A DNA stretch of 64,000 bases, from contig NZ_JAHKQT010000044.1 in assembly GCF_018861145.1 (NCBI RefSeq), positions 1-64,000 on the forward strand, written 5' to 3'. This document shows, one piece after another, positions 7,751 through 17,505 of this stretch (positions are counted from its first letter, which is position 1; every line of letters starts with the position of its first letter). This DNA comes from Poseidonibacter lekithochrous. GTDB lineage: Bacteria > Campylobacterota > Campylobacteria > Campylobacterales > Arcobacteraceae. Below the pieces are notes generated by a model that was given only the letters and a program-made list of their open reading frames with translations, ran no database searches and was not told the DNA's origin. Both the position numbers and the translations under genes were made by a program.

Positions 7751-9031
7751 ATGCTTAAAAATCTGGTTGCATTAAATCAATTTATAAACAAAGAAGCCCT
7801 AAGTGGAATTTTACTTTTTCTAGCAACAGTTGCAGCTGTTATTGTTGCAAACTCTAGTTTAGGACAAGACTATTACGACTTATGGCATTTACCTCTTGGA
7901 ATCAATGTTGGAGAACTTTCAATATCTATGACATTAACGTACTGGATAGATGATGGATTAATGGCCCTATTCTTCCTTATGGTTGGACTTGAAATAAAAA
8001 GAGAAATGATGATAGGTGAATTATCAAGTGTTGCTAAAGCATCATTCCCAATTATTGCTGCAATTGGTGGAATGTTAATTCCAGCACTTATATATGTAGG
8101 CTTTAATCCTGATAATCCACTAGGATTTGGTATTCCAATGGCTACAGATATTGCCTTTGCTCTTGGTATTTTAATGCTTTTAGGAACAAGAGTAAATCCA
8201 GCATTAAAACTATTTTTAGTTGCACTTGCAGTTGTAGATGATTTAGGTGCTGTTTTAGTTGTTGCTACAGTTTATACAAGTGATATTCAAACACAATATT
8301 TTTTACATGCAGCTATTATATATGCAGTAATTTGGGGATTAAATATTAAAGGTGTTACAAAACTTTTACCTTATTTAATTTTAGGTATCGCTTTATGGGT
8401 ATATATTCATGCTATTGGTATACATGCAACTATTGCTGGAGTTTTATTAGCTTTTGCAATTCCAATCAAATCTAAACTTGATGAAAAAAACTTTATTGAA
8501 GAATCAAAAAAAGATATTGATGATTTTGAAAAACATATAGATGAAATTCCTATGTTAAACCATCATCAAATTGATTCACTTGAAAATATTGGATACAACT
8601 ATGATAGGGTTCAAAATCCACTTGTAAGATTAGAGCATCAACTTCATGGTTTATCTGCCTTTTTTATCATGCCATTATTCGCCTTTTCAAATGCAGGTGT
8701 AATTATAGACTTTTCTACAATAGATGCAAACTTAATGATAGTTTTAGGTGTTGTGTTTGGTCTAATTATTGGTAAACCTATTGGTATTTTTGGATTTACA
8801 TATTTAGCTACTAAATTAAAAATAGTTAAAAAACCAGATAATATCTCTTGGGCAGAGGTTATAGCAGTTGGTTTCTTAGGTGGAATAGGATTTACAATGT
8901 CTATTTTTATAACACACCTTGCTTTCTTAGATGAATCAGTAATAGCGGCAGTAAAACTTGGTGTTTTCGCAGCTTCATTTATTGCAGCCATTATTGGTGT
9001 TTTATTAATTCTTAGAGTAAAAAAAGCATAG
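7751..9031 (+). CDS. nhaA: Na+/H+ antiporter NhaA
   Basis: Inner-membrane sodium/proton antiporter, 426 residues, about 12 helices. Family hallmarks: 'WIDDGLMALFFLMVGLEIKREMM' region near 60-85, 'GIPMATDIAFALG' (near 127-139) and 'ALAVVDDLGAVLVV' near 160-172, whose Asp pair is the ion-binding site in E. coli NhaA (D163/D164). A hydrophilic insertion (about 245-290) lies between the two halves. Ribosome site AAAGGAAA lies 7 bp before the ATG. A terminator overlaps the stop codon. Role: sodium export and pH homeostasis, consistent with a saline habitat. Confidence 0.95.
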   Translation: MLKNLVALNQFINKEALSGILLFLATVAAVIVANSSLGQDYYDLWHLPLGINVGELSISMTLTYWIDDGLMALFFLMVGLEIKREMMIGELSSVAKASFPIIAAIGGMLIPALIYVGFNPDNPLGFGIPMATDIAFALGILMLLGTRVNPALKLFLVALAVVDDLGAVLVVATVYTSDIQTQYFLHAAIIYAVIWGLNIKGVTKLLPYLILGIALWVYIHAIGIHATIAGVLLAFAIPIKSKLDEKNFIEESKKDIDDFEKHIDEIPMLNHHQIDSLENIGYNYDRVQNPLVRLEHQLHGLSAFFIMPLFAFSNAGVIIDFSTIDANLMIVLGVVFGLIIGKPIGIFGFTYLATKLKIVKKPDNISWAEVIAVGFLGGIGFTMSIFITHLAFLDESVIAAVKLGVFAASFIAAIIGVLLILRVKKA

Positions 9032-9050
9032 TTAAATCTATGCTTTTTTA
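9020..9050 (+). terminator. Terminator overlapping the nhaA stop codon
   Basis: Stem AAAAGCATAG (9022-9031) pairs with CTATGCTTTT (9038-9047) around a 6-nt loop, ending in a run of T. The 5' arm contains the nhaA stop codon. Confidence 0.75.
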
Positions 9051-9056
9051 TTTAGA

Positions 9057-9062
9057 TATAAT
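9057..9062 (+). promoter_or_regulatory. -10 element of araC-type gene; suggests leaderless transcript
   Basis: TATAAT ends 5 bp before the ATG at 9068 and no ribosome-binding site is seen. This is the same arrangement as in front of the Fur-family regulator. Confidence 0.45.
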
Positions 9063-9067
9063 AATTC

Positions 9068-9859
9068 ATGTCAAAGTTACTTACAAATACTCTTTTTGAA
9101 AATGTTACACATTCAACTGCAGATTTTACTAGACACTACCATGATACATATACTATAGGATTAACATATAGAGGTGTTTTAAAATCTTATAATTCTTATG
9201 AAAGTTATGAGTCTTATGAATATTCAGTACGAATTAACAATCCAGGTGAAGTTCATGCTGGAAAATCTAAAGATTGGTCTCATGTAAATTTCTATCCATC
9301 AGTTGATCTTATGACAGATTTATATCAACAAATATTTTATGATAGAAAAACACCTTTTTTTAAAAGACTTATAATTGAAGATAAAATATTATTTGCAAAA
9401 CTACATAATTTTTTTGATTCATATTTTAAAAATGAAGATGATATAGTAATAGAATCTAATCTAATTGATGCCTTATCTCATCTTATAATTAGTTCTACAA
9501 TTTATACTAAAAAATATAATGATATATTTGAAGATAAAAAAATAATCAAAGATACTTATGAATTTATCAATGATTCAATTGATACTAACTTTACACTAGA
9601 AGCACTTGCATCAAATGTAAACCTTAGTAAATTCCACTTTTTAAGATTATTTAAAAAAAACTTTGGATTAACACCTCATGCTTTTATAGTAAATGAAAGA
9701 TTAAATCGTGCAAATAATCTAATCAAAAATGGATATTCACTTAGTTCTGCAAGTGTACAAGTCGGGTTTAACGATCAATCTCACTTTTCACGTAACTTTA
9801 AAAAATATTTTGGTTACACGCCATCTTATTTACAAAAAAATAGCAATATTATTCTATAA
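9068..9859 (+). CDS. AraC-family transcriptional regulator
   Basis: 263 residues. N-terminal AraC-type sensing domain (about 1-100; begins 'HYHDTYTIGLTYRGVL', a cupin-like start with paired His) and C-terminal double helix-turn-helix (about 165-258) with 'NLSKFHFLRLFKKNFGLTPH' and 'SASVQVGFNDQSHFSRNFKK' followed by 'GYTPSYL', the standard AraC signature. The next two genes encode an EamA exporter and an APC permease in the same direction; AraC proteins of this build often control adjacent amino-acid exporters, which is the likely job here (inference). Confidence 0.85.
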   Translation: MSKLLTNTLFENVTHSTADFTRHYHDTYTIGLTYRGVLKSYNSYESYESYEYSVRINNPGEVHAGKSKDWSHVNFYPSVDLMTDLYQQIFYDRKTPFFKRLIIEDKILFAKLHNFFDSYFKNEDDIVIESNLIDALSHLIISSTIYTKKYNDIFEDKKIIKDTYEFINDSIDTNFTLEALASNVNLSKFHFLRLFKKNFGLTPHAFIVNERLNRANNLIKNGYSLSSASVQVGFNDQSHFSRNFKKYFGYTPSYLQKNSNIIL

Positions 9860-9921
9860 ATTATTTTTATTTTCTACTATACTTCTTCCAGAATAAAAAA
9901 ATCGATAGATAAAAGATACAT

Positions 9922-10824
9922 ATGACACAAGCAAATAAAAACATATTTTATATTTTAATGATTCTAGCAATGGCTGGTTGGGGTGCATCATGGGTTAATG
10001 CAAAAGTATTAAGTTCTTATGTAAATGAATATGAAATGATATTTTTAAGAAACTTCTTTACTATTATAACTTTAGCCCCAGTTCTAATAATAACTAAAAA
10101 ATATTTTTATATAAATAGACATAGCTTATTACTAGCTGTATTGGCATCTGTTATTATGATTGTATATTTAAAGTGCTATTTCTTAGGAACAATGCATGGA
10201 ACAGCATCACTTGGAGGTGCACTTGTAACTACTTTGATTCCTATAAATACTTTTATCTTTATGGCTTTATTTTTTGGTAAAAAAATATTAAGAAAAGATA
10301 TTTTTGCTCTTATAATTGGAGGAGTAGGTGTACTTACAATGCTTAACATTTGGTCTTTTTCATATGAACAAATATTTTCAACACAAAATATGTATTTTTT
10401 AGGGGCAAGTATATTATGGCCTGCCTTAACAATTACAAGTTCAAAAATTACTAAAACTTCTCCTATGGTATTTACCTTGTATATGTATATCATAAGTACA
10501 GCAATGGTTTCTATATTTTTTGTAGATTTTTCTGCAATAAACTATGAAGCATTTGATTCAATATTTTGGATAAATCTTTTAGTTTTATCAATAATTTCAA
10601 CGACTTTTGCAACAAGTGTATATTTTATTGGTATTGAAAAACTAGGAACAAATGAAGTAAGTTCTTTTATCTTTTTAGTTCCATTTTTTGCTATAATTTT
10701 AAGTATAATTTTCTTAGGTGAAACTGTACATCTAACTACAATTATAGGTGTAATTTTAACACTTTTTGCCGTTAAGACCTTAAATAATATTACCATATTT
10801 AAAAAGAAGAAAATTGAGCAATAA
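9922..10824 (+). CDS. EamA/DMT-superfamily transporter
   Basis: 300-residue inner-membrane protein with ten predicted helices in two EamA repeats (about 8-140 and 155-290). Motifs such as 'WGASWVNAKVL' near the N-terminus and 'SVYFIGIEKLGTNEVSSFIFLVPFFAIILS' region late in the second repeat are typical of drug/metabolite exporters of the YdcZ/RhaT-EamA group. Substrate unknown; amino acids or other metabolites are common for this family. It overlaps the next permease gene by 11 nt and follows an AraC regulator, forming a likely regulated transport unit. Confidence 0.85.
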   Translation: MTQANKNIFYILMILAMAGWGASWVNAKVLSSYVNEYEMIFLRNFFTIITLAPVLIITKKYFYINRHSLLLAVLASVIMIVYLKCYFLGTMHGTASLGGALVTTLIPINTFIFMALFFGKKILRKDIFALIIGGVGVLTMLNIWSFSYEQIFSTQNMYFLGASILWPALTITSSKITKTSPMVFTLYMYIISTAMVSIFFVDFSAINYEAFDSIFWINLLVLSIISTTFATSVYFIGIEKLGTNEVSSFIFLVPFFAIILSIIFLGETVHLTTIIGVILTLFAVKTLNNITIFKKKKIEQ

Positions 10825-12037
10825 CATTAACAAAGATACTAAAAAACTAAATACCTTTACCTTATCAGGTTTAATTATTGGACCAATTTTAGGTTCAGGG
10901 TTAATACTTCTTCCTCCACTTTTATATAATATGGTTGGAAACTTTACATTAGTTGTTTGGGCAATTATATTAATTTTAGGTTTTGTTTTTGCACTTATAT
11001 TTGGAAAACTTGCAATTTTATATCCAGGGGATGGTGGTGTGTCTCTTGCAACTAAAGAAGCAATGGGTAAAAAATATCAACTTCTTACATCTTTTTATTT
11101 AATATGCGCAGTTTTCTTTGGTCCAGTTGCTGTTTTAATAATAGCAGCACAATTTATACAGCCTTATTTCCCAAATATTTCGCTTGAACTGCTAGGCTTT
11201 TTTACTTATATTATTACTTATATTCTACTTTTGATAAAGATTGATTCCCTTGGAAAAATCATGCTAGTAGTAAGTTCAGCTATTACACTTATTTTTCTAA
11301 TTTCAAGTATAAATATAATACTACAGATAAATGAGTTTAGTTTTTTAATTCCATCTATATCACTAAATGAACTTGGACATGCTTTGATTATTGTATTTTG
11401 GTCAATCGTGGGATGGGAAGTAATTGGAAATTATTCAACAGAAGTAAAAGATACTAAAATACTTACAAATTCTGTTAAATTATCTGCGATTATAATATCT
11501 TTAGTTTATATCTTAACAACTCTAGCTATTTGTTTTGGAGAGTTTCCAAAAGATGAAGATTTTAAACTTGTATGGATAATAGAACCTATTTTTAAAGAGT
11601 ACTCAAATATCATTTTAGCAAGTGTATCAACAATACTTTGTGTTGGTACTTTGATTCTTTTCGTAGGTGGTGTTTCAAGACTTATTTCATCTTTAAAACT
11701 TACTTCTTATACTTCAAAACATCTGAAAAATAATACTCCTATTGGTGCATTGAATCTTTTATCAATAATATATATTATTACACTTTTATTAGTATATTTT
11801 GATGTTTTAACACTAGAGAATTTAGTTGCCTTTGCAGATGGGTTCTTTATTGCAAATGCAATAATAGGTTTGATTACAGCTATTATTCTTTTTGAAAAAG
11901 GTTTTTTTAAAACTAGTGCAATTATTTTAACTATTTTGTTTGGAGTTATTTTACTTTTCTCTAATATTTTTATTTTAGCTGTAATTATTGGATTATTTAT
12001 TTTCACTTATTTTAAGAAATCTAATTCTTTAAAATAA
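10814..12037 (+). CDS. APC-superfamily amino-acid permease (YjeH-like)
   Basis: 407-residue permease with about 12 helices. The opening 'LSGLIIGPILGSGLILLPPL' fits the unwound first helix of APC transporters (G-x-G motif), and 'IVGWEVIGNYSTEVKD' near 197-212 resembles helix 6. Its shortness and overall look suggest the YjeH amino-acid exporter subgroup, but this is a weak assignment. The start is TTG at 10814, overlapping the end of the exporter gene by 11 nt, preceded by AAAGAAGAAA; no ATG is available early in the frame. A stem-loop (12004-12040) spans its stop codon. Confidence 0.75.
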   Translation: MSNNINKDTKKLNTFTLSGLIIGPILGSGLILLPPLLYNMVGNFTLVVWAIILILGFVFALIFGKLAILYPGDGGVSLATKEAMGKKYQLLTSFYLICAVFFGPVAVLIIAAQFIQPYFPNISLELLGFFTYIITYILLLIKIDSLGKIMLVVSSAITLIFLISSINIILQINEFSFLIPSISLNELGHALIIVFWSIVGWEVIGNYSTEVKDTKILTNSVKLSAIIISLVYILTTLAICFGEFPKDEDFKLVWIIEPIFKEYSNIILASVSTILCVGTLILFVGGVSRLISSLKLTSYTSKHLKNNTPIGALNLLSIIYIITLLLVYFDVLTLENLVAFADGFFIANAIIGLITAIILFEKGFFKTSAIILTILFGVILLFSNIFILAVIIGLFIFTYFKKSNSLK

Positions 12038-12040
12038 GTG
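12004..12040. terminator. Stem-loop across the permease stop codon
   Basis: CACTTATTTTAAGAA (12004-12018) pairs with TTCTTTAAAATAAGTG (12025-12040): 15 bp with one bulged base. It lies between convergent genes (stops at 12037 and 12056). No clear T run follows on either strand, so termination efficiency is uncertain. Confidence 0.5.
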
Positions 12041-12055
12041 ATGTAAAGTTAATAT

Positions 12056-13333
12056 TTACGATTCACTAAGATCACTTACTTTATTAAACGAAGTAAATCT
12101 TTTCATTACTAAAGATGCAGTTAAATCACCTGTAACATTAATAGTTGTTCTACACATATCAAGTATTCTATCAACTCCTAAGATTAAAGCAATTCCCTCA
12201 ACAGGTACTCCAATACCTTGAAGAATTGTTGCAAGTATAACTATACCAACACCAGGGGTACTAGGAGATCCTATTGATGCTCCTACAGTTGTTAATGCTA
12301 AAATTATAATTTCAACAAGTGATAAATCAATACCAAAAAGTTGAGTTAAAAATATTGCTGCAATTACTTGATACAAAGCTGTTCCATCCATATTAATAGT
12401 TGCACCCAAAGGAATAACAAACTTTGAAATAGGAGTTGGAATATGAAGTTTATCTTCTGCTGTTTTCATAGATAAAGGCATAACAGCAGCTGAACTTGAA
12501 GTTGAAAAGGCCATAAGTTGAACTTCTCTAATATCTCTTAAAAAATCCAAAGGTTTTACTCTTCCTATAAAATATGCAACACATAAATAAAAACATAATA
12601 AAACAAAAAGTCCAAATAGAACTGTAAATACATACATAGACATAGAGGAAATTGCATCAAAACCAATTTTAATTGTAATACTACATAATAATCCAAACAC
12701 TGCTATTGGTGCTAATTTCATAGCCCAATCTACTACTTTCATTGAAAAAGCTTGAAAAGACCTTGCTAAATCTTTCATAGGCTGAGCATCTTCTTTATCC
12801 ATATTCATTAAAGCAACACCTACAAAAATAGCTAAAATCACAAATGCTAAAATATTTCCATCAAGCTCAGATTGAGCAGTATTTACAGGAATTAATCCTA
12901 CAATCATATCAGGAATAGAAATACTTGGCATAGGAACTTTATCTTTTACAATAGCTACACTAGAAGTTATATTATTTACAATATCACTTGAAACAAAGTT
13001 TCCAGGTTTAATAGTAAAGGCAATAAAAATACCAATAGTAACAGCAACTATTGTCGTAAATACAAAATATGGAGCGATTTTCATACCTAAACTTTTTAAT
13101 GTTTCAGTATTTTCAGCACTTGTAATACCTAAAATAATTGAACTCATAACTAAAGGAATAACAACCATTTTTATAAGTGCAAGAAAAATATTACCAGCTA
13201 GTGCAACCCAAGGTGCAATTTCAAGTGCTATATGTTCAGGAATTAAAGCAAAGGCACTAGGAGATAACATCAAACCAACGACAACACCTAAAACCATTCC
13301 AATTAAAACTTGAACCCAAAGTTTACTTAACAT
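12056..13333 (-). CDS. Dicarboxylate/amino acid:cation symporter (DAACS, GltP-like)
   Basis: 425-residue inner-membrane symporter of the glutamate/aspartate/C4-dicarboxylate family. Diagnostic segments: 'AFSTSSSAAVMPLSM' (the serine-rich HP1 hairpin), 'GATINMDGTALYQ' (NMDGT cation motif), 'SIGSPSTPGVGIVILATIL' (HP2) and 'ILDMCRTTINVTGD' in the last helix (Asp and Arg for substrate and charge balance). It is the last gene of the tetR-tolC-adaptor-RND operon, and its start overlaps the end of the RND gene by 11 nt, which is an unusual companion for an efflux pump. Confidence 0.9.
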   Translation of the reverse strand: MLSKLWVQVLIGMVLGVVVGLMLSPSAFALIPEHIALEIAPWVALAGNIFLALIKMVVIPLVMSSIILGITSAENTETLKSLGMKIAPYFVFTTIVAVTIGIFIAFTIKPGNFVSSDIVNNITSSVAIVKDKVPMPSISIPDMIVGLIPVNTAQSELDGNILAFVILAIFVGVALMNMDKEDAQPMKDLARSFQAFSMKVVDWAMKLAPIAVFGLLCSITIKIGFDAISSMSMYVFTVLFGLFVLLCFYLCVAYFIGRVKPLDFLRDIREVQLMAFSTSSSAAVMPLSMKTAEDKLHIPTPISKFVIPLGATINMDGTALYQVIAAIFLTQLFGIDLSLVEIIILALTTVGASIGSPSTPGVGIVILATILQGIGVPVEGIALILGVDRILDMCRTTINVTGDLTASLVMKRFTSFNKVSDLSES

Positions 13334-16300
13334 CTTCTACCTTTTCTTTTTTTATTTTAAATAATAGTGAATATAAAACTGGCACAAAGCCAAGTGTTAA
13401 AATAGTTGAAAACATTAAACCAAAAATAATTGCAATTGCCATTGGTTCCCACATAGGTCCTCCACTATACCAAAGAGGAATAAGACCAAAAACAGTTGTT
13501 ATTGTTGTTAAAAATATTGGTCTAAATCTTGAAATACAAGCTTCTATTATTGCATCATATGCATTTCTATTATTATCCTCTTCTTCTGTTTTTATTCGCT
13601 CAAGTAATACAATTGCGTTATTGATTACAATTCCGGCTAAAGAAATAACACCAAGTAGTGTCATAAAGCCAAAATAAGAGTCCATAACATACAATCCAAA
13701 GGAAACTCCAATCATTCCAAGAGGAATTGTACTTAAGATGATTAAGGGCTTTCTAATTGAATTAAACTGTGTAACCATTAAAAGTAAGATAATCATAAAA
13801 GCTATTGGAATATTTACAACAATTGATTCATTCGCTTTTCCAGAAGCTTCATATTCTCCACCAAAAGAATAATAATATCCCAAAGCAAAATCCCTTGAAT
13901 ACTCATCTAACCATGGCTTTATCTCTTCAAATATAGCCATTGCGCTATATCCATCTTTTACATAAGTTCCAATAGTTACAGTTTTAGATCTATCTCGTCT
14001 AATAATTTTTGATTCTTCATAAACAGTTTGAATACTTGCAACTTGTGAAAGTGGAATATTCTTTCCACTACTTTGTGCATATACATTAATAGATTCTAAT
14101 GCATTAATACTATCTTTGCTACTTTGATTTGAACGTAAAACAATTGGAATTAGTTTATCTTCTTTTCTAAAAGTTGTAACTTCAAATCCACTTAATGCAG
14201 TTTGCAAAGAAAGTGCAATATCAAAGTTTGAAACACCCTCTTTTAAAGCTTTTGCTTCATCAATATTTACTATAAGTTTTTTATTTTTTAATCCCCAATC
14301 ATCAGATATATTTTTTACACCTTCAATTTGTGTAAGTTTTTGTTTTATATTTGATGTAATTTCAAATAGTGTATCTATATCTTTTCCACTAATCCGAATT
14401 TCAATTGGCTTACTAATAGGTGGACCATTTGATAAAAACTTTGCATCAATTTGCATATCAGGAAATTTTGATTTTGCAAAAATTTCAATCTCTTCTTTTA
14501 TCCTACTTTTTGATATTGCATCTTTTGCATTAATAAGAATTGTACTATATTCACTACTTGCTAATTGTTGATTATATGCAAGCCAAAATCGAGGAGCACT
14601 CTCACCTATAAATGTTACAAAATTTATAACTTTTTTATTCTCCTCTTTCATATATTTTTCACGTATAAAATCTTCAATTACAGATACATCTTCTATAGTT
14701 GTTTCAATTGCCGTTCCAACTGGAAGTTGTATTTCCACAGTAAGACTATTAGCATCAGAATCTGGGAAAAACTTTTTTGGAACCTTATCTAAAAGAATCA
14801 AAGAACTTATAAAAACAGTAATTACAACAACAATAGTCACTAATCTAAAGTTTAAAATAAAAGCTAAAAATTTTCTATATCCTTTATAAATAAATCCTTC
14901 TTCATGATGTTTATTCATATCTTTTTTCATAAAGTATTTACTTAAAACTGGTGTTAACGTAAGAGCTAAAACCCAAGAAGATAATAATACAATTGTTACT
15001 ACTTTAAATATTGAAGCAGTATATTCTCCAGTAGTTGATTTAGCCAAAAAAATTGGTAAAAAAGCGGCTGAGGTTGTAAGTGCTGAAGTTAAAAGAGGAA
15101 TTCTTAACTCTTTTGCACTTTGAATTGAAGCTTCGACTACACTCTTTCCTCTTTGCATTAAAACCATAATTGATTCACTCATAACAATAGCAGAATCAAC
15201 TAAGAGACCTAAAGATATAATTAAGGCAGCAAGAGAAACTTGATCTAACCAAATATCAAAAGTTGACATAATAATAAAAGAAGTTAAAATTGACATAGGA
15301 ATTAAAACAGCTACTATAAGACCTGATCTTAATCCCAAAGATAAAAGCATAACAATAATAACTAACGCCATTGCTTGTAATAAATTGCTTACGAAATTAC
15401 TAATAATATCATCTACAATTTTTGGTTCATTAAAAAGTCTATCAAGATAAACTCCTAAAGGTAATTTACTTTGAACTTTTTCTTGAAGTTCATCAATTTT
15501 TTTTCCTAGATTAATAATATCACCATCTTTTTTCATTGATATTGCTAAAATCAAGGAGTTCTTACCATCTTTATTTACTAAATAAGTAGTAGGATCTTTA
15601 TATGAATAACTTACAACTGCTACATCTTTTAAATATATACTCTCTCCTGTTTTTAAAGGAATCAAAGTATTTTCTATTTCTTTTAAGTTATTGTAATTCC
15701 CTGATGGCTCTATTGATAATCTAGAAGAATCAACTTTTATACTTCCACCTGATAAAACAATATTTTTACTTTGTAAAATAGATTTCAAGTATGTTGCACT
15801 TAAGTTTAGGTTTGCAAGTTTTGAGTTATCAAACTCAATATGAACTCTTTGAGATTGAACCCCTAAGATATTTATTTTAGCAACCTCATCAAGTCTTAAA
15901 AATACATCTTTTGTATCATCTGCAATATCTTCTAATTCTTTAGGACTTAAACCATCACTTGAAATTGAGATTAAAGTACCATAAACATCGCCAAACTCAT
16001 CATTTACAATAGGAGAGGAAACACCACTTGGCAATTCTCTAGATCCTGCATCAACTTTTCTTCGTAAAGAATCCCAAATTGAACGCATCTCTTTATGTTT
16101 TTCTAATATATTTACAAAGATAATTGAAACACCAGATTTTGAAGTTGATTTTATAAAATCAATTTCAGGCATTTCTTGAATATTTTTTTCTAACTTATCA
16201 GTTACAAGTTGTTCTACTCTTTTTGCACTTGCTCCTGGGAAATAAGTAACTACTGTTGCAGTTCTTATTATAAATCCAGGATCTTTAGCTCGAGGTAAAT

Positions 16301-16391
16301 CCATAAAAGAAATAAGTCCATAAACAAAAAGTAAAAGGGTAAAAACTATCGTTACCTTATCTCTTTTAAGAGCAAATGACGTTATATCCAT
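13323..16391 (-). CDS. RND efflux pump inner-membrane subunit (AcrB-like)
   Basis: 1022-residue RND permease: N-terminal helix, two large periplasmic loops (about 40-330 and 560-850) and two six-helix blocks. The proton-relay helix reads 'LGLLVDSAIVMSE' (near 395-407), keeping the first Asp of the AcrB D407/D408 pair but with Ser in place of the second. 'SLAGIVINNAIVLLER' marks TM10. It works with the adaptor and TolC-type channel encoded just upstream on the same strand (1-bp gap to the adaptor gene). Substrate is not predictable; the single-Asp form is found in several non-AcrB clades. Candidate repression by the TetR protein at the head of the operon. Confidence 0.9.
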   Translation of the reverse strand: MDITSFALKRDKVTIVFTLLLFVYGLISFMDLPRAKDPGFIIRTATVVTYFPGASAKRVEQLVTDKLEKNIQEMPEIDFIKSTSKSGVSIIFVNILEKHKEMRSIWDSLRRKVDAGSRELPSGVSSPIVNDEFGDVYGTLISISSDGLSPKELEDIADDTKDVFLRLDEVAKINILGVQSQRVHIEFDNSKLANLNLSATYLKSILQSKNIVLSGGSIKVDSSRLSIEPSGNYNNLKEIENTLIPLKTGESIYLKDVAVVSYSYKDPTTYLVNKDGKNSLILAISMKKDGDIINLGKKIDELQEKVQSKLPLGVYLDRLFNEPKIVDDIISNFVSNLLQAMALVIIVMLLSLGLRSGLIVAVLIPMSILTSFIIMSTFDIWLDQVSLAALIISLGLLVDSAIVMSESIMVLMQRGKSVVEASIQSAKELRIPLLTSALTTSAAFLPIFLAKSTTGEYTASIFKVVTIVLLSSWVLALTLTPVLSKYFMKKDMNKHHEEGFIYKGYRKFLAFILNFRLVTIVVVITVFISSLILLDKVPKKFFPDSDANSLTVEIQLPVGTAIETTIEDVSVIEDFIREKYMKEENKKVINFVTFIGESAPRFWLAYNQQLASSEYSTILINAKDAISKSRIKEEIEIFAKSKFPDMQIDAKFLSNGPPISKPIEIRISGKDIDTLFEITSNIKQKLTQIEGVKNISDDWGLKNKKLIVNIDEAKALKEGVSNFDIALSLQTALSGFEVTTFRKEDKLIPIVLRSNQSSKDSINALESINVYAQSSGKNIPLSQVASIQTVYEESKIIRRDRSKTVTIGTYVKDGYSAMAIFEEIKPWLDEYSRDFALGYYYSFGGEYEASGKANESIVVNIPIAFMIILLLMVTQFNSIRKPLIILSTIPLGMIGVSFGLYVMDSYFGFMTLLGVISLAGIVINNAIVLLERIKTEEEDNNRNAYDAIIEACISRFRPIFLTTITTVFGLIPLWYSGGPMWEPMAIAIIFGLMFSTILTLGFVPVLYSLLFKIKKEKVEDVK

Positions 16392-16392
16392 T

Positions 16393-17505
16393 TTATAGTC
16401 CTAACTCTTTTTTATTTCCTATAACAACTTCCATATTTTCAAAAACTTGACTCATTCCAGCTTTTAGAATTAAATCATTTTCCTCTAACCCAGATAACAC
16501 TTCAAATCCTTCATCATCAAGCTTTCCAATACTTATATTTCTTCTTTTAATAAAATATTTATTATTCTCTTTTTCAAGGATATATACAAAATATCCTTTA
16601 TTATCATTTAACACAGAAGTAGAAGAAACTTTAAATATTTGTTGTTTATTCTGGTTTAAAACAGAAAAAGAAACATCAGCAGACATTCCTGATTTTATCT
16701 TTGGAGAGCTATTTTTTAGTTTTACAATAACTAAATATGTTTTTGAATTTTTAGATATAAACTTTGATATTTCAGAAATATTACCATCAAATGTTTTCTT
16801 ATCTATAGAAGTGAAAGTAACTTTAACTTCATCACCTTTTTTGATCTTATTTATATAAGACTCCGGAAGATAAACTGTTACTTCATCTACTAATTTATCA
16901 CTTATTAAAACTATTGGTGTTCCTATTGCTATATTCTCATTTTCAGATACAAATTTAGAAGATATATATCCACTAATTGGAGCATATAATTTTGTATATG
17001 ATAACTGTAGGTTTACATATTCTAACTCTTTTGATACATTATTAACTTTTGCTTTAGTCGCATTATAATTAGCACGTGCGTTATCTATATCACTAACACT
17101 TGCATTTTGATTTATATATAACTTTTTTGTTCTATCATATATACTTTTTGCATTTTGTAAAGCAGCTTTTGCTTCACTAAGAGCATAACGAACTTGAGAT
17201 ACTTTTAACTCATAAGGCTTTGAATCTAGCTTTGCAAGTAAGTCACCTTTTTTAACTTCATCACCATTTTTAAGCTTAAAATAGTTTAGATTACCTTGAA
17301 CTTTAAAACTAAGTTTAATTTGATTATTAGAAGATGCAAGTGCGTTAAATATCCTCTTTTCATTATCTTTATTTACTTTTGGAATTGTTACATATACAGA
17401 TTTAACTAAGTCCTTTTTCTCTATTACTTCTTGCTTTTTTTCACAAGAAGTAAAAATTAAAGTAAGAGTAAGCAATATAAGTGAAGCTTTAATATATTTA
17501 ATCAT
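16393..17505 (-). CDS. RND periplasmic adaptor (membrane fusion lipoprotein)
   Basis: 370 residues. Lipoprotein signal (1-21) with lipobox 'IFTSC' giving lipidated Cys21. Then the usual adaptor order: barrel-sandwich half 'LKNGDEVKKGDLLAKLDS' (about 76-93), an alpha-hairpin with coiled-coil character (about 100-160), second half 'SYTKLYAPISGYISSKFV', beta-barrel and membrane-proximal domain. It bridges the RND pump and the outer-membrane channel. The start overlaps the TolC-type gene by 8 nt. Confidence 0.9.
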   Translation of the reverse strand: MIKYIKASLILLTLTLIFTSCEKKQEVIEKKDLVKSVYVTIPKVNKDNEKRIFNALASSNNQIKLSFKVQGNLNYFKLKNGDEVKKGDLLAKLDSKPYELKVSQVRYALSEAKAALQNAKSIYDRTKKLYINQNASVSDIDNARANYNATKAKVNNVSKELEYVNLQLSYTKLYAPISGYISSKFVSENENIAIGTPIVLISDKLVDEVTVYLPESYINKIKKGDEVKVTFTSIDKKTFDGNISEISKFISKNSKTYLVIVKLKNSSPKIKSGMSADVSFSVLNQNKQQIFKVSSTSVLNDNKGYFVYILEKENNKYFIKRRNISIGKLDDEGFEVLSGLEENDLILKAGMSQVFENMEVVIGNKKELGL

